DNA of 64,000 nucleotides, taken from contig JARFIW010000668.1 in the NCBI GenBank assembly GCA_036346225.1, forward strand, positions 1,881,001 through 1,945,000, in the 5' to 3' direction. Both the position numbers and the translations under genes were made by a program. The notes under the pieces are model-generated. The model was not told where the DNA came from, did no database searches, and saw nothing but the letters and a program-made list of their open reading frames with translations. Origin of the DNA: Platerodrilus igneus. Taxonomy: Eukaryota; Arthropoda; Insecta; Coleoptera; Lycidae. Below, piece after piece: positions 21,600 to 32,823 of the stretch (its first letter is position 1; every line of letters starts with the position of its first letter).

Positions 21600-22660
21600 G
21601 AGAGAAGTGCACAAACGTTGGTTCATTGTACACATTCGTGCAAAATTCGGCAAAAAATTTGAACATTTGTGCACTTTCGTACACTAAGGTAAAAGGAAAG
21701 CGATTTACGGAGACCGAAGATCGCAGAAATGGCAACCTCTTTGCCAAACAAATTTCTTCTCTTCTTTATGGATAATTGTTCGTTGGGGGTTAGCGTTTGT
21801 ACACTTTCTCAAACTATAATATAAAAAATAAGCATAGAACTGCCGAAGTGTCAGCCCCCATCACATGAACGACGTCTTCTTACACAAATTTTGTTGTGGA
21901 CGGACAATGCAAAATGGGACGGGAAGGAATAGGCGGACAGAGGAGGGGAGTCTTGGTTTGCTTAACGTCCACGCCTTGAGTACTTCTTACTACTTATCGC
22001 CTTTTTTCAATTGTCGGTTGTTTCTACTAACACTCGCGTTTGAAGTGTTTTGTTTTGAAAACTTTCATTTTAACTATGCCGAAATGCAAGTTCATATTTA
22101 ATATTAGTTTACAAGCAAACTGTTTATTAAGCAAACGAATACTCCCAAGAATGTCTTATGCGTAAACGTACAGAATTCAGTGTGTCTCATAGCGGTACTG
22201 GTAATATTGATCGGCATATAAAGCTTGAGAAACGTAAATGTGTCGAACGTTCCACCGTTTCGAGTTCTTCGAAGTTAAATTTTTCAAGAAATCGGACGAA
22301 AACAGAAGTTATTGTAGTAAATGCATTGAGACGTACAGCGATTCAAGAATTAAGTGTTGATCATGGTAAATCGAATTTACAATTTTGACGGATGCTTCAA
22401 ACCACGATAACAAGAACATATATCCTCTTTTGATGCGCTTTTGTCCACCTTACGAAGACATACAAGTAAAATATTTTGATCTCCAAGATCAACATGAAAC
22501 TTCTGATATTTTCAGTTTACTTTCTTTGCATCTCTGAATAGAGAAGTGCACAAACTTTTGTATACAGAGCACAAATACTGAGCACAAACGATTGACTCTA
22601 AAAAAAAACGAAATTTCTTTGGTTGAAGGAAGCTGCCGTTTCTACAGCCCCTCCACTTTA
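21600..22660 (-). repeat. Right arm of the foldback element
   Basis: Inverted partner of 19560-20590, with scattered substitutions and small indels. Confidence 0.8.
22074..22502 (+). pseudogene. hAT-like transposase N-terminal fragment, right arm
   Basis: It starts MPKCKF at 22076 and continues in shifted frames: KRTEFSVSHSGTGNIDRHIK (BED-like finger), FSRNRTKTEVIVVNALRRTA, then TDASNHDNKNIYPLLMRF (first catalytic Asp block), PPYEDIQVKYFDL and HETSDIF, ending at about 22502. The rest of the transposase is absent. This arm keeps more of the gene than the left one. Three or four frame breaks. Confidence 0.65.
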
Positions 22661-23050
22661 TTTTCTGTACACAAGCGTTCGTGTGCAGTGCACGTTTGTG
22701 TACCTACGATGCACAAATGATTGGCTATAAAGAAATCCGGAATTTCTTTGGTGGGGGGAGCTGACGTTTCTACAGCCGCTCCATTTTATTTTCTTCAATC
22801 TCCGTATAGAGATGTGCACAAACGTTCGTATACCGTGCACGTTTGTGTACTTACGATGCACAAACGATTGGCTTAAAGAAATCCGAAATTTCTTTAGTGG
22901 GGGCGCTGCCGTTTCCACAACCCCCCATTTGTTTTTTTCGTATCTTTGTATAGAGAGGTGCACAAACGTTAGTTCACTGTGCACATTTGTGCACCTACGA
23001 TGCACAAACGAATGATGTAGAAAAGAGTTCAAATTTTGATTGTTGGGGGG
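22515..23050 (+). repeat. Tandem array, four units of about 140 bp, GTGCAC-rich
   Basis: The units start near 22515, 22660, 22795 and 22935. Each holds gtgcacaaacgtt, a second gtgcac, then ctacgatgcacaaacgattg, then an aaatttcttt(g/a)gtggg-gctgccgtttc(t/c)acagcc block. The repeated GTGCAC and GCACAAACG palindromic words could fold into short hairpins. The first unit is partly inside the right arm. Confidence 0.8.
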
Positions 23051-23094
23051 GGGGCTGAGGAAATTGACTTGTATCAACGGTGAAAACAAGTTCT

Positions 23095-23693
23095 TTTAAT
23101 GAATCGGTTCTTAAAGTATGCGCAAATAGAGGTAATAATAAGTGGTCGCTACTAGTAAAAAGGAGATTATGGTTTATAAAGGATCTATTAGCTGAAGATG
23201 CTGTCTATCACGGACAGTGTCTTTCAAACTTCCATACAAGTAAAAATATTCGCAGAAAATATCTTATACAAAATAGTTTACAACCAGGCAGACCTGTAGC
23301 AGACAAAAGGTATGAGGAGATTTTGAAAACCGTAAATTTTTTAATGGAAAACAATGATGAACAACAATCCATGTCAGACCTTGTTACGAAAATGAAATCA
23401 TTTCTAAAGTGTCTAACTTTGAACCGTATGGTGCGTATATGTGAAAAAAAATTTGAGAGCACTTATCAGACTGTGTAGTTACAAGCACAATTTTTGGCAA
23501 AGCTGATGTTGTAACAATAGGGTACACAGCTGATAGGATTCTTCAAGATCTCAACAATAGGAGGAACTTAGATCTTATGGAAGATGCTAAGCAAGTAATA
23601 AAAGCAGATGCAAATTTGATTTTAAACGAAATTAATAACATTGAGTACCGAGCAGATGTATATCCACCAGCAGATGTTATAGAAGATAATTAA
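23095..23693 (+). pseudogene. Uncharacterised insect transposon-type family, fragment A
   Basis: The frame 23080-23478 reads RRLWFIKDLLAEDAVYHGQCLSNF...GRPVADKRYEEILKTVNFLMENND. After a frame break at about 23475 it continues TIFGKADVVTIGYTADRIL...VIKADANLILNEINNIEYR, ending TAA at 23691-23693. This is the middle part of a long, multicopy, unnamed protein family seen in insects and cnidarians (DLxAxxAxYHxxCxxxF...GRPxDE...SIxGKxxVVxFxxTxxxIL...AAxxIxxDI). No catalytic motif is recognised. It could be related to fragment B by a local inversion. Confidence 0.5.
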
Positions 23694-23739
23694 ACCAATT
23701 ATGATTTTTTGCCTCAACGTTTTTAACACGTACATATCT

Positions 23740-24105
23740 CAATTCTTAACTCAAAGGTTTTGTGTATGTTAGGATTTGCATGCGTCCACTCATTTCTGAT
23801 GGTCTCTTATCATTAGCGAAATGTCTCTTCACTCTGACTTCTTTAATGCTTTCGACTTTAGGAGCCTCCATGTTTATGCCCCCCCATATTGTGAAATGTA
23901 TTGTTGCCATCTATGGTACGTATATTAAAATCGGCGTTATCAAAAGCAAATTGAATAAAAGCCTCTGAGGTATGTTTAATGGGAGCTACCTTAAAAGAGT
24001 TCTCAAGCTTCTGCACTTTAGAATATGGCACACAAAAGCCAATACTACTCAATAAATCAATTACCATTTGAGAAACAAAATAACGATGAATATGGAACGT
24101 CCCGT
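23740..24105 (-). pseudogene. Same uncharacterised family, fragment B
   Basis: The frame 23858-24067 reads VIDLLSSIGFCVPYSKVQKLE...AFIQFAFDNADFNIRTIDGNNTFHNMGG. In a shifted frame it continues NMEAPKVESIKEV down to about 23740. IHRYFVSQ lies just upstream (about 24070-24090). The FAFDNADFNIxTIDGxNTFHxMGG block is the most recognisable part of the family. Function unknown. Confidence 0.6.
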
Positions 24106-25918
24106 TCTAAGTTTTATAACTCATTGCAACTTTTAGTATCTTTTTAACATAATGCTCTGTGGTTAGAAGCCTTTGAATCTCTCCTTTGGTTAGATATTTC
24201 ACTGAATTGACATTTGTCAAGTTGTTATTATAGCACTATATTAATGTGATGCACATTAATTTGCTTTTGTTCATAAAAAGTGGTTTAATTGTGGGAAAAT
24301 GTTATCTCACCTAAGGGTGATAACGAGCCCATGTGGTGACTCGTCCTTCTTGATCCAGCCTTCGAATCGAAACGACGAACTTGGTGCGTTAGCAAACTTT
24401 ATATCGCTTATTTTAGCGGATTCTAGCTTACTACCTTGGATAAAATTAATCTTTCTGGTGTTTGTGAGTAAGAAAGTTAATTATTACGCCTTTGGCGGAT
24501 TCCACGTCGTTTTTATTAATACTATTGGTTTGGCCGTCGCTCAATTAGAGAAGCACATTTTTGTGATATTTGTTATATTCTACCCACATTGTTATGTGGT
24601 AAGTAATTGCTTTGTAGCACTTCTTGTTCTATGTGTTACATGAATTTTAGGGTTCAAATTCAAGTCCAAATTTAAGTCCAAATTTAAGTCCAAATTTACG
24701 CCTACGTCCAAATTTACGTCTAAGACTACGACTAAGTTTAGCAGTTCCAATTTAAGTAAATGCACATTTGTGAAGATTTGTTTAAGTAATCGTTCTCGTG
24801 GTATTACGTTTACCCAGACTCGACAACTTACTGAAATAGATGGTATTGAAGCTCCCGACGAAGAACTAATTATTGATACAATGAGTTCCATCTGCTGGAC
24901 TACCGAAATATTAATCGAAACCTGTTGGAGTTATCCGTGGATGAATATTACACCTGAAGCGATTTTGTGTGACCATCTGTAATTGCTGTAATCCCGTTAA
25001 GTTGGATTTGGAATCCTTGACTGCTACTGGTGCATTCGAATTACTTCTTGAGGTCGTATACTTCCTTATTTAGGTGTGTTGTGTATGTTCTGTTGAGATT
25101 ATTGGATTAATACTTTTGTGTATGAAACCTTATATTCACCCTCTTATTATTTTGCTTTGCATGCAACTATACTTACACCTGTGTGTAAGGTGGGTTGCGA
25201 TAATTAACGTAAAATCTGTATTTATGATAAAATTATTTATGTATTAATGTTTGAATGCTTCTTTAGTAAGTGCTATGTTCTTATGATTAATGCTAACAAC
25301 TCGTTAATGCGTTCCAGTGATTTATACATATTGATTGTAAATCTAGTCACGAGCTTAGACCCTTGGTTAAATCATTACTCACTTGAGTTATGCGGTTACA
25401 GCGTACTTAGTGGCCACCAAGTCTGCGTACCCGATTATTACTTAGTACGAATTATTTTTGCGTATGGGCTCGTGCCCGGATATTCTGAACACCATTGCGT
25501 TATTACTGTTAAATATTATTTATGCAATCACCTGGAGTAAACATATATTTGCTTATTGTGAGCACTTAGCTTGGTTAATTTTCTCTTGAATCATTTAGGT
25601 TTGAATCTTGTATGTATGATTATTTGTAGAATTATTTGTTCTAGTGAAATTTATATTTATGTGTTTGATTTCATATTTGGCATTGTAGTTACTTCAATAA
25701 ATTCGGGTTTAATTCTGTGCCCTGTTAATTTATTGATATAGTGAGTTACCTTGGGTTTCGTCCGAGAATAGTGGAACATTTCTCGTTGATTCTGCTTGCT
25801 CCTGTTCCTGGCGCCCATTAATAAAATAGTTAGTTTTGACTTATTGGACCTTTCTAGTGGTTCCTTATGGTCCCTGAATGCGATTCTTTACCCACCGCCC
25901 TGATGAGTCTTTTCTGAG
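24106..25918. other. Low-complexity, AT-rich spacer without recognised genes
   Basis: 1.8 kb between two copies of the unnamed family. Several medium-length open frames exist, but none resembles a known protein. A tggcgccca word near 25808, typical of primer binding sites, is not supported by LTRs. Confidence 0.4.
24651..24735 (+). repeat. 12-bp minisatellite (ttaagtccaaat)n
   Basis: About six to seven units of ttaagtccaaat, decaying into tacgtccaaat and taagactacgac. In one frame this reads as alternating Asn-Leu-Asp-Leu, which is a by-product. Confidence 0.85.
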
Positions 25919-25975
25919 CTATTCCGGAGCACTATTTGTCATCGTAACGTTAAGGAACCCATTATATCGATTAGA

Positions 25976-27097
25976 TATCGAATTTTTACCGTGGCAAATA
26001 TAGTACCAACGCCTAAACGAATTGGAGAGACAAATGATCTGGGACGACAAGCTGAAATAAGAGCTTTGTTTACACTTTGACGTTTTCTTTGAGAACTTTG
26101 ACAAACGCTTTCTAATTGTATGATTATACTGGCGAAACACTAGAAGGTTTGTGGGATGATATCTTCTTTTCCGATGTCTTCGCCGTCGGCAGAGTAGGAT
26201 ATCAAATCGTACGTTTGAAATCGTATATCTTCTCGTATTATAGCTGCTGCTGCCGATACTATTCTGAGACGCTTCTCAGACTTATCAGAGAGTGTCTCTT
26301 GATACCACTTTTTGTGGATAATGTTGTCCACACGTTCACGGAAGCAAACGATTCCAGTTCGCCCACGAAGACTGGTTATTATTACACTGTTGCCAAAATG
26401 TTGCATAAGTTTTTGTTTTAAGTAGAAAGACGTGTATCCATTTTCTCCGTCAAAGGTTTGAGATTTACGATCTTCAATTTCAGAAAGCGTGTACTGGCAT
26501 TTCTCGCAACTTTCGATTTCAATACAAAGCTGCTGAAACGCTTGTCCCTTTACATCCACTGTAGGTTTATTACATCCACCGGTATCTTTTAAAAATTTGC
26601 ATAACAGACTTTGTGGTAACGGCCTTCAGCTGCCACTAAATCAATTACATCTGATAATTTCTTTTAACTTCTCTTCCTCAGTTATCCTTACATTTCATAG
26701 CAACAAACTTTATATTGTCTATTAAGCCTATAGTGATTATTTTACAAATTGTTCGTCTGTATTTCTGAGGAAGCTTTTTGTCTTTTAGCTCATCTGCTTC
26801 ATCCCCGCAAAGAATGCACAATTTTTTAAAGTCGAAGATAGGTACACTTAAGCGCGTCGATACAGTGTTTAAGACGGGATTAACACTACTGCATTTTGTG
26901 TTTGACTTTATGGACGTAGGTCGAGTGTAGTCTTTTCTACACTGTTGGTGTACACGAAATAGGCGGGTTTGTTTAATCGCCTTTTCCAGATTGTCTCCAC
27001 TAGCTATACTAACCTTTATTAGGGCATCAATACCCCGATTTACCGTTATAACTTTCCCTCTCTCAAGTAAAAAATTACACAATAAACAGTCGTCCAT
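25976..27097 (-). pseudogene. Same uncharacterised family, fragment C (N-terminal two thirds)
   Basis: ATG at 27095-27097. The N-terminal frame (26678-27097) has CLLC, VNRGIDALIKVSIASGD, RVHQQCRKDYTRP and CILCGDEADELKDKKLPQKYRR, a Cys-rich, probably zinc-binding start. After a break, the frame 26140-26559 has CQYTLSEIE...LMQHFGNSVIITSLRGRTGIVCFRERV and RLRIVSAAAAIIREDIR. Another frame then gives ALISACRPRSFVSPIRLGVG and KIRYLIDIMGSL, ending near 25976. The C-terminal third is missing. At least three frame breaks. Confidence 0.65.
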
Positions 27098-27329
27098 TGT
27101 TAATGAAAGCGAACAAAATACTACACCACCACTTTGGGTATCAGGTTGAGCAGGAGATGAAACGGTTACACGTTATACATAAAACAATGCCAACGGTCAA
27201 CTAAATGCGCGGCGTGCGGAATTAATTGGTGGGAGCGGCGAAAGCGGGGAAATGAATTTGATTTCTATTAGATCATATGCAGTGTATCTCTTAACATCAG
27301 GCGGATTGGAGTCGTATTAGTCGTGCAAT

Positions 27330-27333
27330 ATAC
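27330..27333. repeat. 4-bp TSD, left (atac)
   Basis: Matches 34979-34982 on the far side of the LTR element. Confidence 0.75.
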
Positions 27334-29051
27334 TGTAACGATTTTTTCTCTCTCGAATTGGCTCCGCTAGCCTCACGCATGGGCGCTAGTGAAACGCTTT
27401 TCTATACTTCTGGCCGACAATACTTTATAATCACCATGCTCCAAGTTAGGTGTCTGCAAAACAAAGTCTTCCGACGTAACTAGGGTCTATTCCTTGGGTA
27501 GAGCTATGAGCAATGGGGGTAAGTCGAAATCTGTGGGGGTCACACTCAAACTAAAACAAACAGGCGCCACCAAGTCCAGATTGATTCATGTAAATGGCAT
27601 GGCTAATTTCTAAGGGCGGACGTGGAGACCCAAAGAAAAAGATCGCCTTCGCTGACAAAAACCTGTCTTAACAGAATAAGACGCTGTTCCTGTAAGGAAA
27701 AATAATAATTAAGTCACATAAAAATGGGAACACAATTTGTGTCCCTCAAATATATCTAAAATGCAAAAGAATGTTTCCTACATAAGGGTACCATAAAATT
27801 GAACTCTTATTGCTTTTTGTTTATCAGGTCTGATCAAACTAGATCAGAATAAAAGACTTTAAGCGTGGATTATAAATTTACTAGAAAGAATTTTTCTGTT
27901 TCTGTAAATAAAATTTAATGCAATAAAATAAAATGAATACTTGAATTACTTGAAGAATTATTGTAAAGTTTATCAACTTGATTCTTACTCAAATATATTA
28001 CAACCCAGTGTGACTGGTTATACTAAGGTTTTCTAACCCAATCAGATCTGTGTAGGTCATTTACAAATTAATATACAAAACTTTCTTTTAAGTTAACAGT
28101 ATTAAAATCGATTTGAAGTCAAAATATTCACAAAGATATTCTCTAATTTTATCAAAGGTGGTAGTAATGTAATACTAAACATCTGCTTGCTATTGTGCAA
28201 TTGTTGACGGCATATTTCAAACAAACAAGTGACGTAGCCGCAGCTGTTAATTTATGCTGAAGCCACGTGTAGTCACATATCTACGAAACTAAGTGAAATT
28301 TAAATTTGATACTGGAGAAAACCAGCTTAGCTACAGATAAACTGAATAACAAATTTGTGCTTCTATAAAACAAAACGAAATAACGTGCTTTTAGAAGGAA
28401 GCACTGAGGAAATCTTAAAGCTATTACGAACCAAACCCCGGGCTGCTGTCCTTGGCTAGATTGAGAACTGCATCGCCGTGCGGAGTCTGCAGCTAATTAT
28501 TCCTGCTTTCCATGCTTTAAATACCGGTGTTGAAGCGAAGTGGGTTTCTTACATTGATTCAAAGTTGCATAAATTTTGTAGCGTAATCTTCCATGGTCTA
28601 ATCTTAGTTATAAATATAATTTTCGTTGCGTAGTTTGTAAGTCGTAGTTTGTAAGTCGTAGTTGCGCTAAACAAATTTTTAAATTAGATACTAGGATAAC
28701 GAATATACAATACCAACCGTTACTCAGGAAGTGTGTTACACAATTAATGCGACCCGGAGGTCACTCGCCATTCTCTTCGAATGCATGCTGTCGCTGCTTT
28801 TACCTATCGACGAGTGCCCTGCCGCGTTCTTGCATGGTGGGAGGGTCCCGAGGGGTTGTCAATCCTCTCACGCGCGTGCCTGGGGCTGTGGAATACACCG
28901 ACCTCCGAAACAAATAGACTAACGACTCTAGATACTGTATTAATGCAAAAATTTGATTGTTACACGTATTATTACTTTAGTTAATAAAGGTGTTTTAACA
29001 TTCGTTATACCTTTAATGCAGAGATTTTAATGCGAAAATAAAATTGTTACA
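27334..29051 (-). repeat. 3' LTR, 1718 bp
   Basis: It begins tgtaacgattttttc and ends aaaattgttaca. It differs from the other LTR at only a handful of places, for example a duplicated agtttgtaagtcgt near 28633-28660 and ctctcgaattgg versus ctctctaattgg near the start. Confidence 0.95.
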
Positions 29052-29062
29052 CTTCCTTTCCT
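29052..29062 (-). promoter_or_regulatory. Polypurine tract
   Basis: On - it reads AGGAAAGGAAG, ending one base before the LTR start TGTAAC. This is the expected plus-strand primer site and confirms the coding strand. Confidence 0.75.
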
Positions 29063-30413
29063 AAAAGAAAAAGTTTTTTCCTTTAAGAAACAACTTCAAA
29101 TATAACAAATACAAAAAAATTTTTTATTATAATAATACTAGCCTTTTCTACCTTCCTAATTAACTATGCAATTTTATGAATTTATTCAAATGGGGAGACA
29201 AATATTTACAAATGCGAGTGTGTTGGTAACTACGTGTACCTGACGTCCATCGGGAGACAAAATCGAGTCACAATCGGTATTAATCAAAATTGGGAGGGGG
29301 TCAAATTAGAAAGTCAAACACTCCACGGGACAAAAAAAATTCAAATTCACGATAATTCTTTAACTTGAGGTTCTTACTTCAAACAAGGCTAATATTTACT
29401 ACCTGTAACCAAACATTTTACAATTTATTTCAAATTCCACAAAAAAACTTCACTTCCTGGAGCTCAATTAGCTCTCTCTAAAAAAAAGGAATGCTTCCTC
29501 ATCAAAACAGCATAACTATTCAAAGTATTATCACTATAAGGTGACAATCAAAAAGAAGACCCTACTAATAGGTCTAAATTTAAAACACTATCATCACAAA
29601 GTGATAATCAAAACAAAAGTGACCTAACCAAAAGGTTACTTATCAAACCCAAATACAAAATATTATCACTTTATTGCAAAGAGATAATCAAAATGAAGGT
29701 AACCTAACCATAAGGTTACTTAACAAATTCAAAATACAAAATATTATCACTTTATTACAAAGAGATAATCAAAACGAAGGTAACCTAACCATAAGGTTAC
29801 TTAACAAATTCAAATACAAAATCGAACCAGTTAGGGCTGTAATATCCTACACCCTACTGATTATCCTATCACTAAGTTCCAACAAACAACAGATCTCATT
29901 AGTGATGGACCAAATGGTGAGACTCACCAAGCCAACCTTGACCTTATCAAACCAAAGAATTTCGAACGGTCAAAAGAACAAGGAAAGAATAAACTAATAT
30001 TCTCTCTACCTAGATAAGTAGAAATCAGGACTAACAATTAAATAGCCCACTTACTTCTACATTGTAAAGATATCTGTTAAAGACATCTTCTAAACACATC
30101 TCCGAATAACGCGCGAGCAAAACGACCAGCGTGCACACCAAGGCACACCTCAAACTTACAAAATCTACAAACTCTCTAACCACTTATTTCACTTCTCAAA
30201 CAAAATACTCAAAATTAATGAACCGACACTAAATCAAAAATCGGAACAAAACAAAGCAAACCACTACTGCATTACATAACATCAAAGAGATGACCGGACC
30301 GGAACTAATCGTCAGGATCATCATTTTCATATGGATACGACGCTTCAACTGGTTTCAAGTCCTTTACGTGCCATTTCCTGCTCTTGTTCCATCTTCGTTC
30401 TCTAACTCATACA
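29063..30413. other. 3' untranslated region of the LTR element
   Basis: Non-coding apart from the tandem repeat at 29580-29817. The open frame at 29674-29997 is that repeat read in frame. Confidence 0.55.
29580..29817 (+). repeat. Tandem repeat, about 81 bp, two good and one decayed copy
   Basis: 29656-29736 and 29737-29817 are nearly identical (tattatcactttatt(g/a)caaagagataatcaaaa...aaggttacttaacaaattcaaa). 29580-29655 is a degenerate copy. Confidence 0.85.
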
Positions 30414-31271
30414 CTAAATTGGAATGTTTTTTCGAACTTTACTCATAATGAACTTTGGAGCTAACTTAGCGGAAAACTTATCACTAGCACTCGAGAGGAC
30501 CTTATTAGCTCTCCAAACACTTTCTCCGACTTGGAACGAAATGTCTCTTCTCCTAAGATTGTAGCGTTTACTCGAACGTTGATAAGCTACATGCAAATTT
30601 TCACGGACATTCCCAAAATATCAAATAAAAGTTGACGATCCAAAACATAAGAAGGTCTACTACTGGAGACGACATCAACATCCTCACCAGGTTTAAAATC
30701 ATCATTATAAGCTTTTCCACTTAAGGGTACCTGACGACCAAAGACTAAAAATTTGGAGAATAGTTGGTGGACTCATGTTTTGCTGAGTTGATTGCGTATT
30801 GGATCTTTGATATCTCTCTATCCCACGTATCATGTCCTTCTACGTATGAACGGATTGCTGTACCAACTGTCTTATTGATTATTTCCACAAAATTGCATTG
30901 GGGAGCATAAACAGCATTATACCAAATCTTTTGAATTTCGTACCTTGCACACAAAGCTTTAAAAATACGTCCAATTAATTGTGGACCATTATCACAAATA
31001 ACAAACTGTGGTACACCGTAGACAAGAAATACTTTTTCCTCCAAAATTTCTCAATCAAATGTGCCGTGGCACTACGCAAAGGTTGCAAAATCGAATACTT
31101 CGAGAACCTATCACCAACAACTAAAAGCCATTTATGTCCGCGTTTGGAACGAGGAAACGGACCCATCAAATCTAAAGCAATGGTTTGGAACGGTAGTCCA
31201 ACCTCTTTCTCCTTTCCCATCATCCCAAGGGGACCTTTATTGGGTGGTTTTGAGCACCACAAACCAAACAT
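30414..31271 (-). pseudogene. Integrase core of the LTR element, frameshifted
   Basis: This DDE integrase would join element DNA to the genome. The frame 30975-31271 gives FQTIALDLMGPFPRSKRGHKWLLVV (first Asp). After a shift near 31040, the frame 30745-31044 gives VYGVPQFVICDNGPQ (second Asp) and CNFVEIINKTVGTA (catalytic Glu), all three residues kept. A C-terminal piece (30414-30596) has YNLRRRDISFQVGESVWR, the GPY/F-like linker region. It is separated from the zinc-binding domain in the gag fusion frame by one more frame change at about 31280. Confidence 0.85.
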
Positions 31272-31299
31272 TTCCTACAAAATTTACGTACGTCAAAGA

Positions 31300-32823
31300 T
31301 CATCTTTGGCCAATAATATAATTCTTGGACACGAGACAAAGTTTTAAAGAACCAAAATGTCCTGCTGAAGGGGGGTCATGACATGATTTAATGACATCTA
31401 TACGCTGAGATTTTGGCACTAAGTACTTCCACTCTACAACATTCGCCGAATGCGGTAATAGGGAAGGTATAAACTTATAAATAAACCCATCTTCCACTTT
31501 CCATTGTGGGTAGCTTTTGGGTGACAACAAAATTTTCTTGGTTGCTCTACAATCTCTAAACCAATGTCTACTACGGGAGCAATTCCAACAAACAAAATTA
31601 TTTCTCTTGTCGGGACTAAAGAAATTACAAACTGAGGACTCCGAAGAGCTCTTATCCGCTACTGTTACTTGGGGATTAACTAATTTATTCTGAAACACCC
31701 TACTCTTAACAGCACAAACTTTTTCATTCAACCCAGGATGTTTGTTCTCAAATAGATGCTTAGAGGGGTTGCAAATCTTGTTAGGTTTACTAGAAGATGC
31801 TAAAACCAAGTTTAGTTTCATCAAAGAAGCTTCTTCTAACCTTTTACCCAAATTTACTAAGGTAGACAAATCTTGAATGTCCGACAATGCAAGTGCTGAA
31901 ATATATTCAGGAACCAAATTTCTTCTTATCATCTTAACTTTAGTAACTTCTGCTGGCTCGTTGGTCAGTCTACTAAACAGGGTTTGCATATGCGCGACAA
32001 ATAAAATAATCCTTTCGTCTTTACCTTGACGACGATTTCTGATCTTTTCCCAAATGTCATGATCTGAAGAACCGGGTAGAAAATCTTCCCTTAAACGTTC
32101 TAACAAGGAGTTCCAGTCTCTCAATAAATTTTTTACTGTCCTAAACCAAACTAAAGCGTCACCCACAAAAAGTTCACATGCTGATCCAAATAAATCAGTT
32201 TCGGATACCTTACGAGATTGTGCTAAATCACTAACTCTATCTAAAAATGAATATAGTTGTTTGGGATCACCTGAGAATTTTACAGGCCATGAACCTATAG
32301 GTACGGAAGTCGCTACATACGAAGTCGAATGAATAGGTGCACTAGCAACTGAAGGAGATACTACAACGGACCGATCCAAATAGGTGGACTCTGTACTTTT
32401 ATTGGTTTTATCGTATAACTCAGCTTCAAGGGTTAATATCGTTGCTACTGTCTCATTTCTGAACTTAATTGCTTCCTCGGAATTTATTGAAGGGATTTTC
32501 ATGCGCTTAACTCGCCCCGAAAGGTGGTTTAACCTTGAACAAGCTCTCCTAAAAATTGAGTCTGATGAGTCACCTTCAAATTCGGACACAACATTACGAA
32601 CTGACTCGACTGAAACTGAAATTTCTTTACTTTCCGTTGCAAAGTCTACTTCATAACACGAAAGATCGATCAAACAACCTGGCTTATCTATTTCTTTAGC
32701 TAACAATCTACCTAAAATTTTCCTTTTCTCCAACACTGGTCTCTCACTCACCACTCCTCTGATTCTCAGCTCATACTCCAATTCTTCTTTAAGTAGACAA
32801 ACAATTTGGAATTTTTCCGACAT
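31300..32823 (-). CDS. Gag fused in frame to integrase zinc-binding domain (507 aa)
   Basis: An uninterrupted ORF from ATG at 32821-32823. Residues about 160-340 are a Gypsy-type gag capsid region (SWPVKFSGDPKQLYSFLDRV; WNSLLERLREDFLPG; LTNEPAEVTKVKMIRRNL). Residues 412-425 form an intact CCHC knuckle (C-x2-C-x4-H-x4-C). About 15-20 residues later the frame becomes Pol: PQWKVEDGFIYKF, VPKSQRIDVIKSCHDPPSAGHFG, the start of the H2C2 integrase domain. Protease, RT and RNase H are lost with the frame kept, giving a 507-aa Gag-IN chimera. Both LTRs suggest it still moves or recently moved, presumably using RT from relatives. Confidence 0.85.
   Translation of the reverse strand: MSEKFQIVCLLKEELEYELRIRGVVSERPVLEKRKILGRLLAKEIDKPGCLIDLSCYEVDFATESKEISVSVESVRNVVSEFEGDSSDSIFRRACSRLNHLSGRVKRMKIPSINSEEAIKFRNETVATILTLEAELYDKTNKSTESTYLDRSVVVSPSVASAPIHSTSYVATSVPIGSWPVKFSGDPKQLYSFLDRVSDLAQSRKVSETDLFGSACELFVGDALVWFRTVKNLLRDWNSLLERLREDFLPGSSDHDIWEKIRNRRQGKDERIILFVAHMQTLFSRLTNEPAEVTKVKMIRRNLVPEYISALALSDIQDLSTLVNLGKRLEEASLMKLNLVLASSSKPNKICNPSKHLFENKHPGLNEKVCAVKSRVFQNKLVNPQVTVADKSSSESSVCNFFSPDKRNNFVCWNCSRSRHWFRDCRATKKILLSPKSYPQWKVEDGFIYKFIPSLLPHSANVVEWKYLVPKSQRIDVIKSCHDPPSAGHFGSLKLCLVSKNYIIGQR

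Larger units (their letters stand above)
19559..23050. mobile_element. Large foldback/palindromic element
   Basis: The arms are about 19560-20590 and 21600-22660 and are inverted copies. Examples: gaagtttcatgttgatctt at 19729 versus aagatcaacatgaaacttc at 22484; ttatccataaagaagagaag at 20453 versus cttctctt...ataattg at 21750. The centre is itself inverted: ggtgcttgaagttagccgca at 20691 versus tgcggctaacttcaagcacc at 21260. Both outer ends carry GTGCAC-rich subrepeats, one on the left and a four-unit array on the right. This resembles foldback elements. No TSD was identified. Confidence 0.8.

Noticed and set aside
24299..24643. 114-codon hydrophobic frame
   Set aside because: Hydrophobic by AT-rich composition; no motif or neighbour supports a gene.
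25800..25820. tggcgccca, a possible primer binding site
   Set aside because: No LTR pair or gag/pol next to it.
23858..25985. Reading fragments B and C as one gene split by a 1.8-kb insertion
   Set aside because: Both contain their own version of the RYLIDL/VIDLL segment, so they overlap and are more likely separate copies.
28731..28984. Small frames repeated in both LTRs (also 34655-34968)
   Set aside because: Lie inside LTR sequence, differ by frameshift between copies, no family match.
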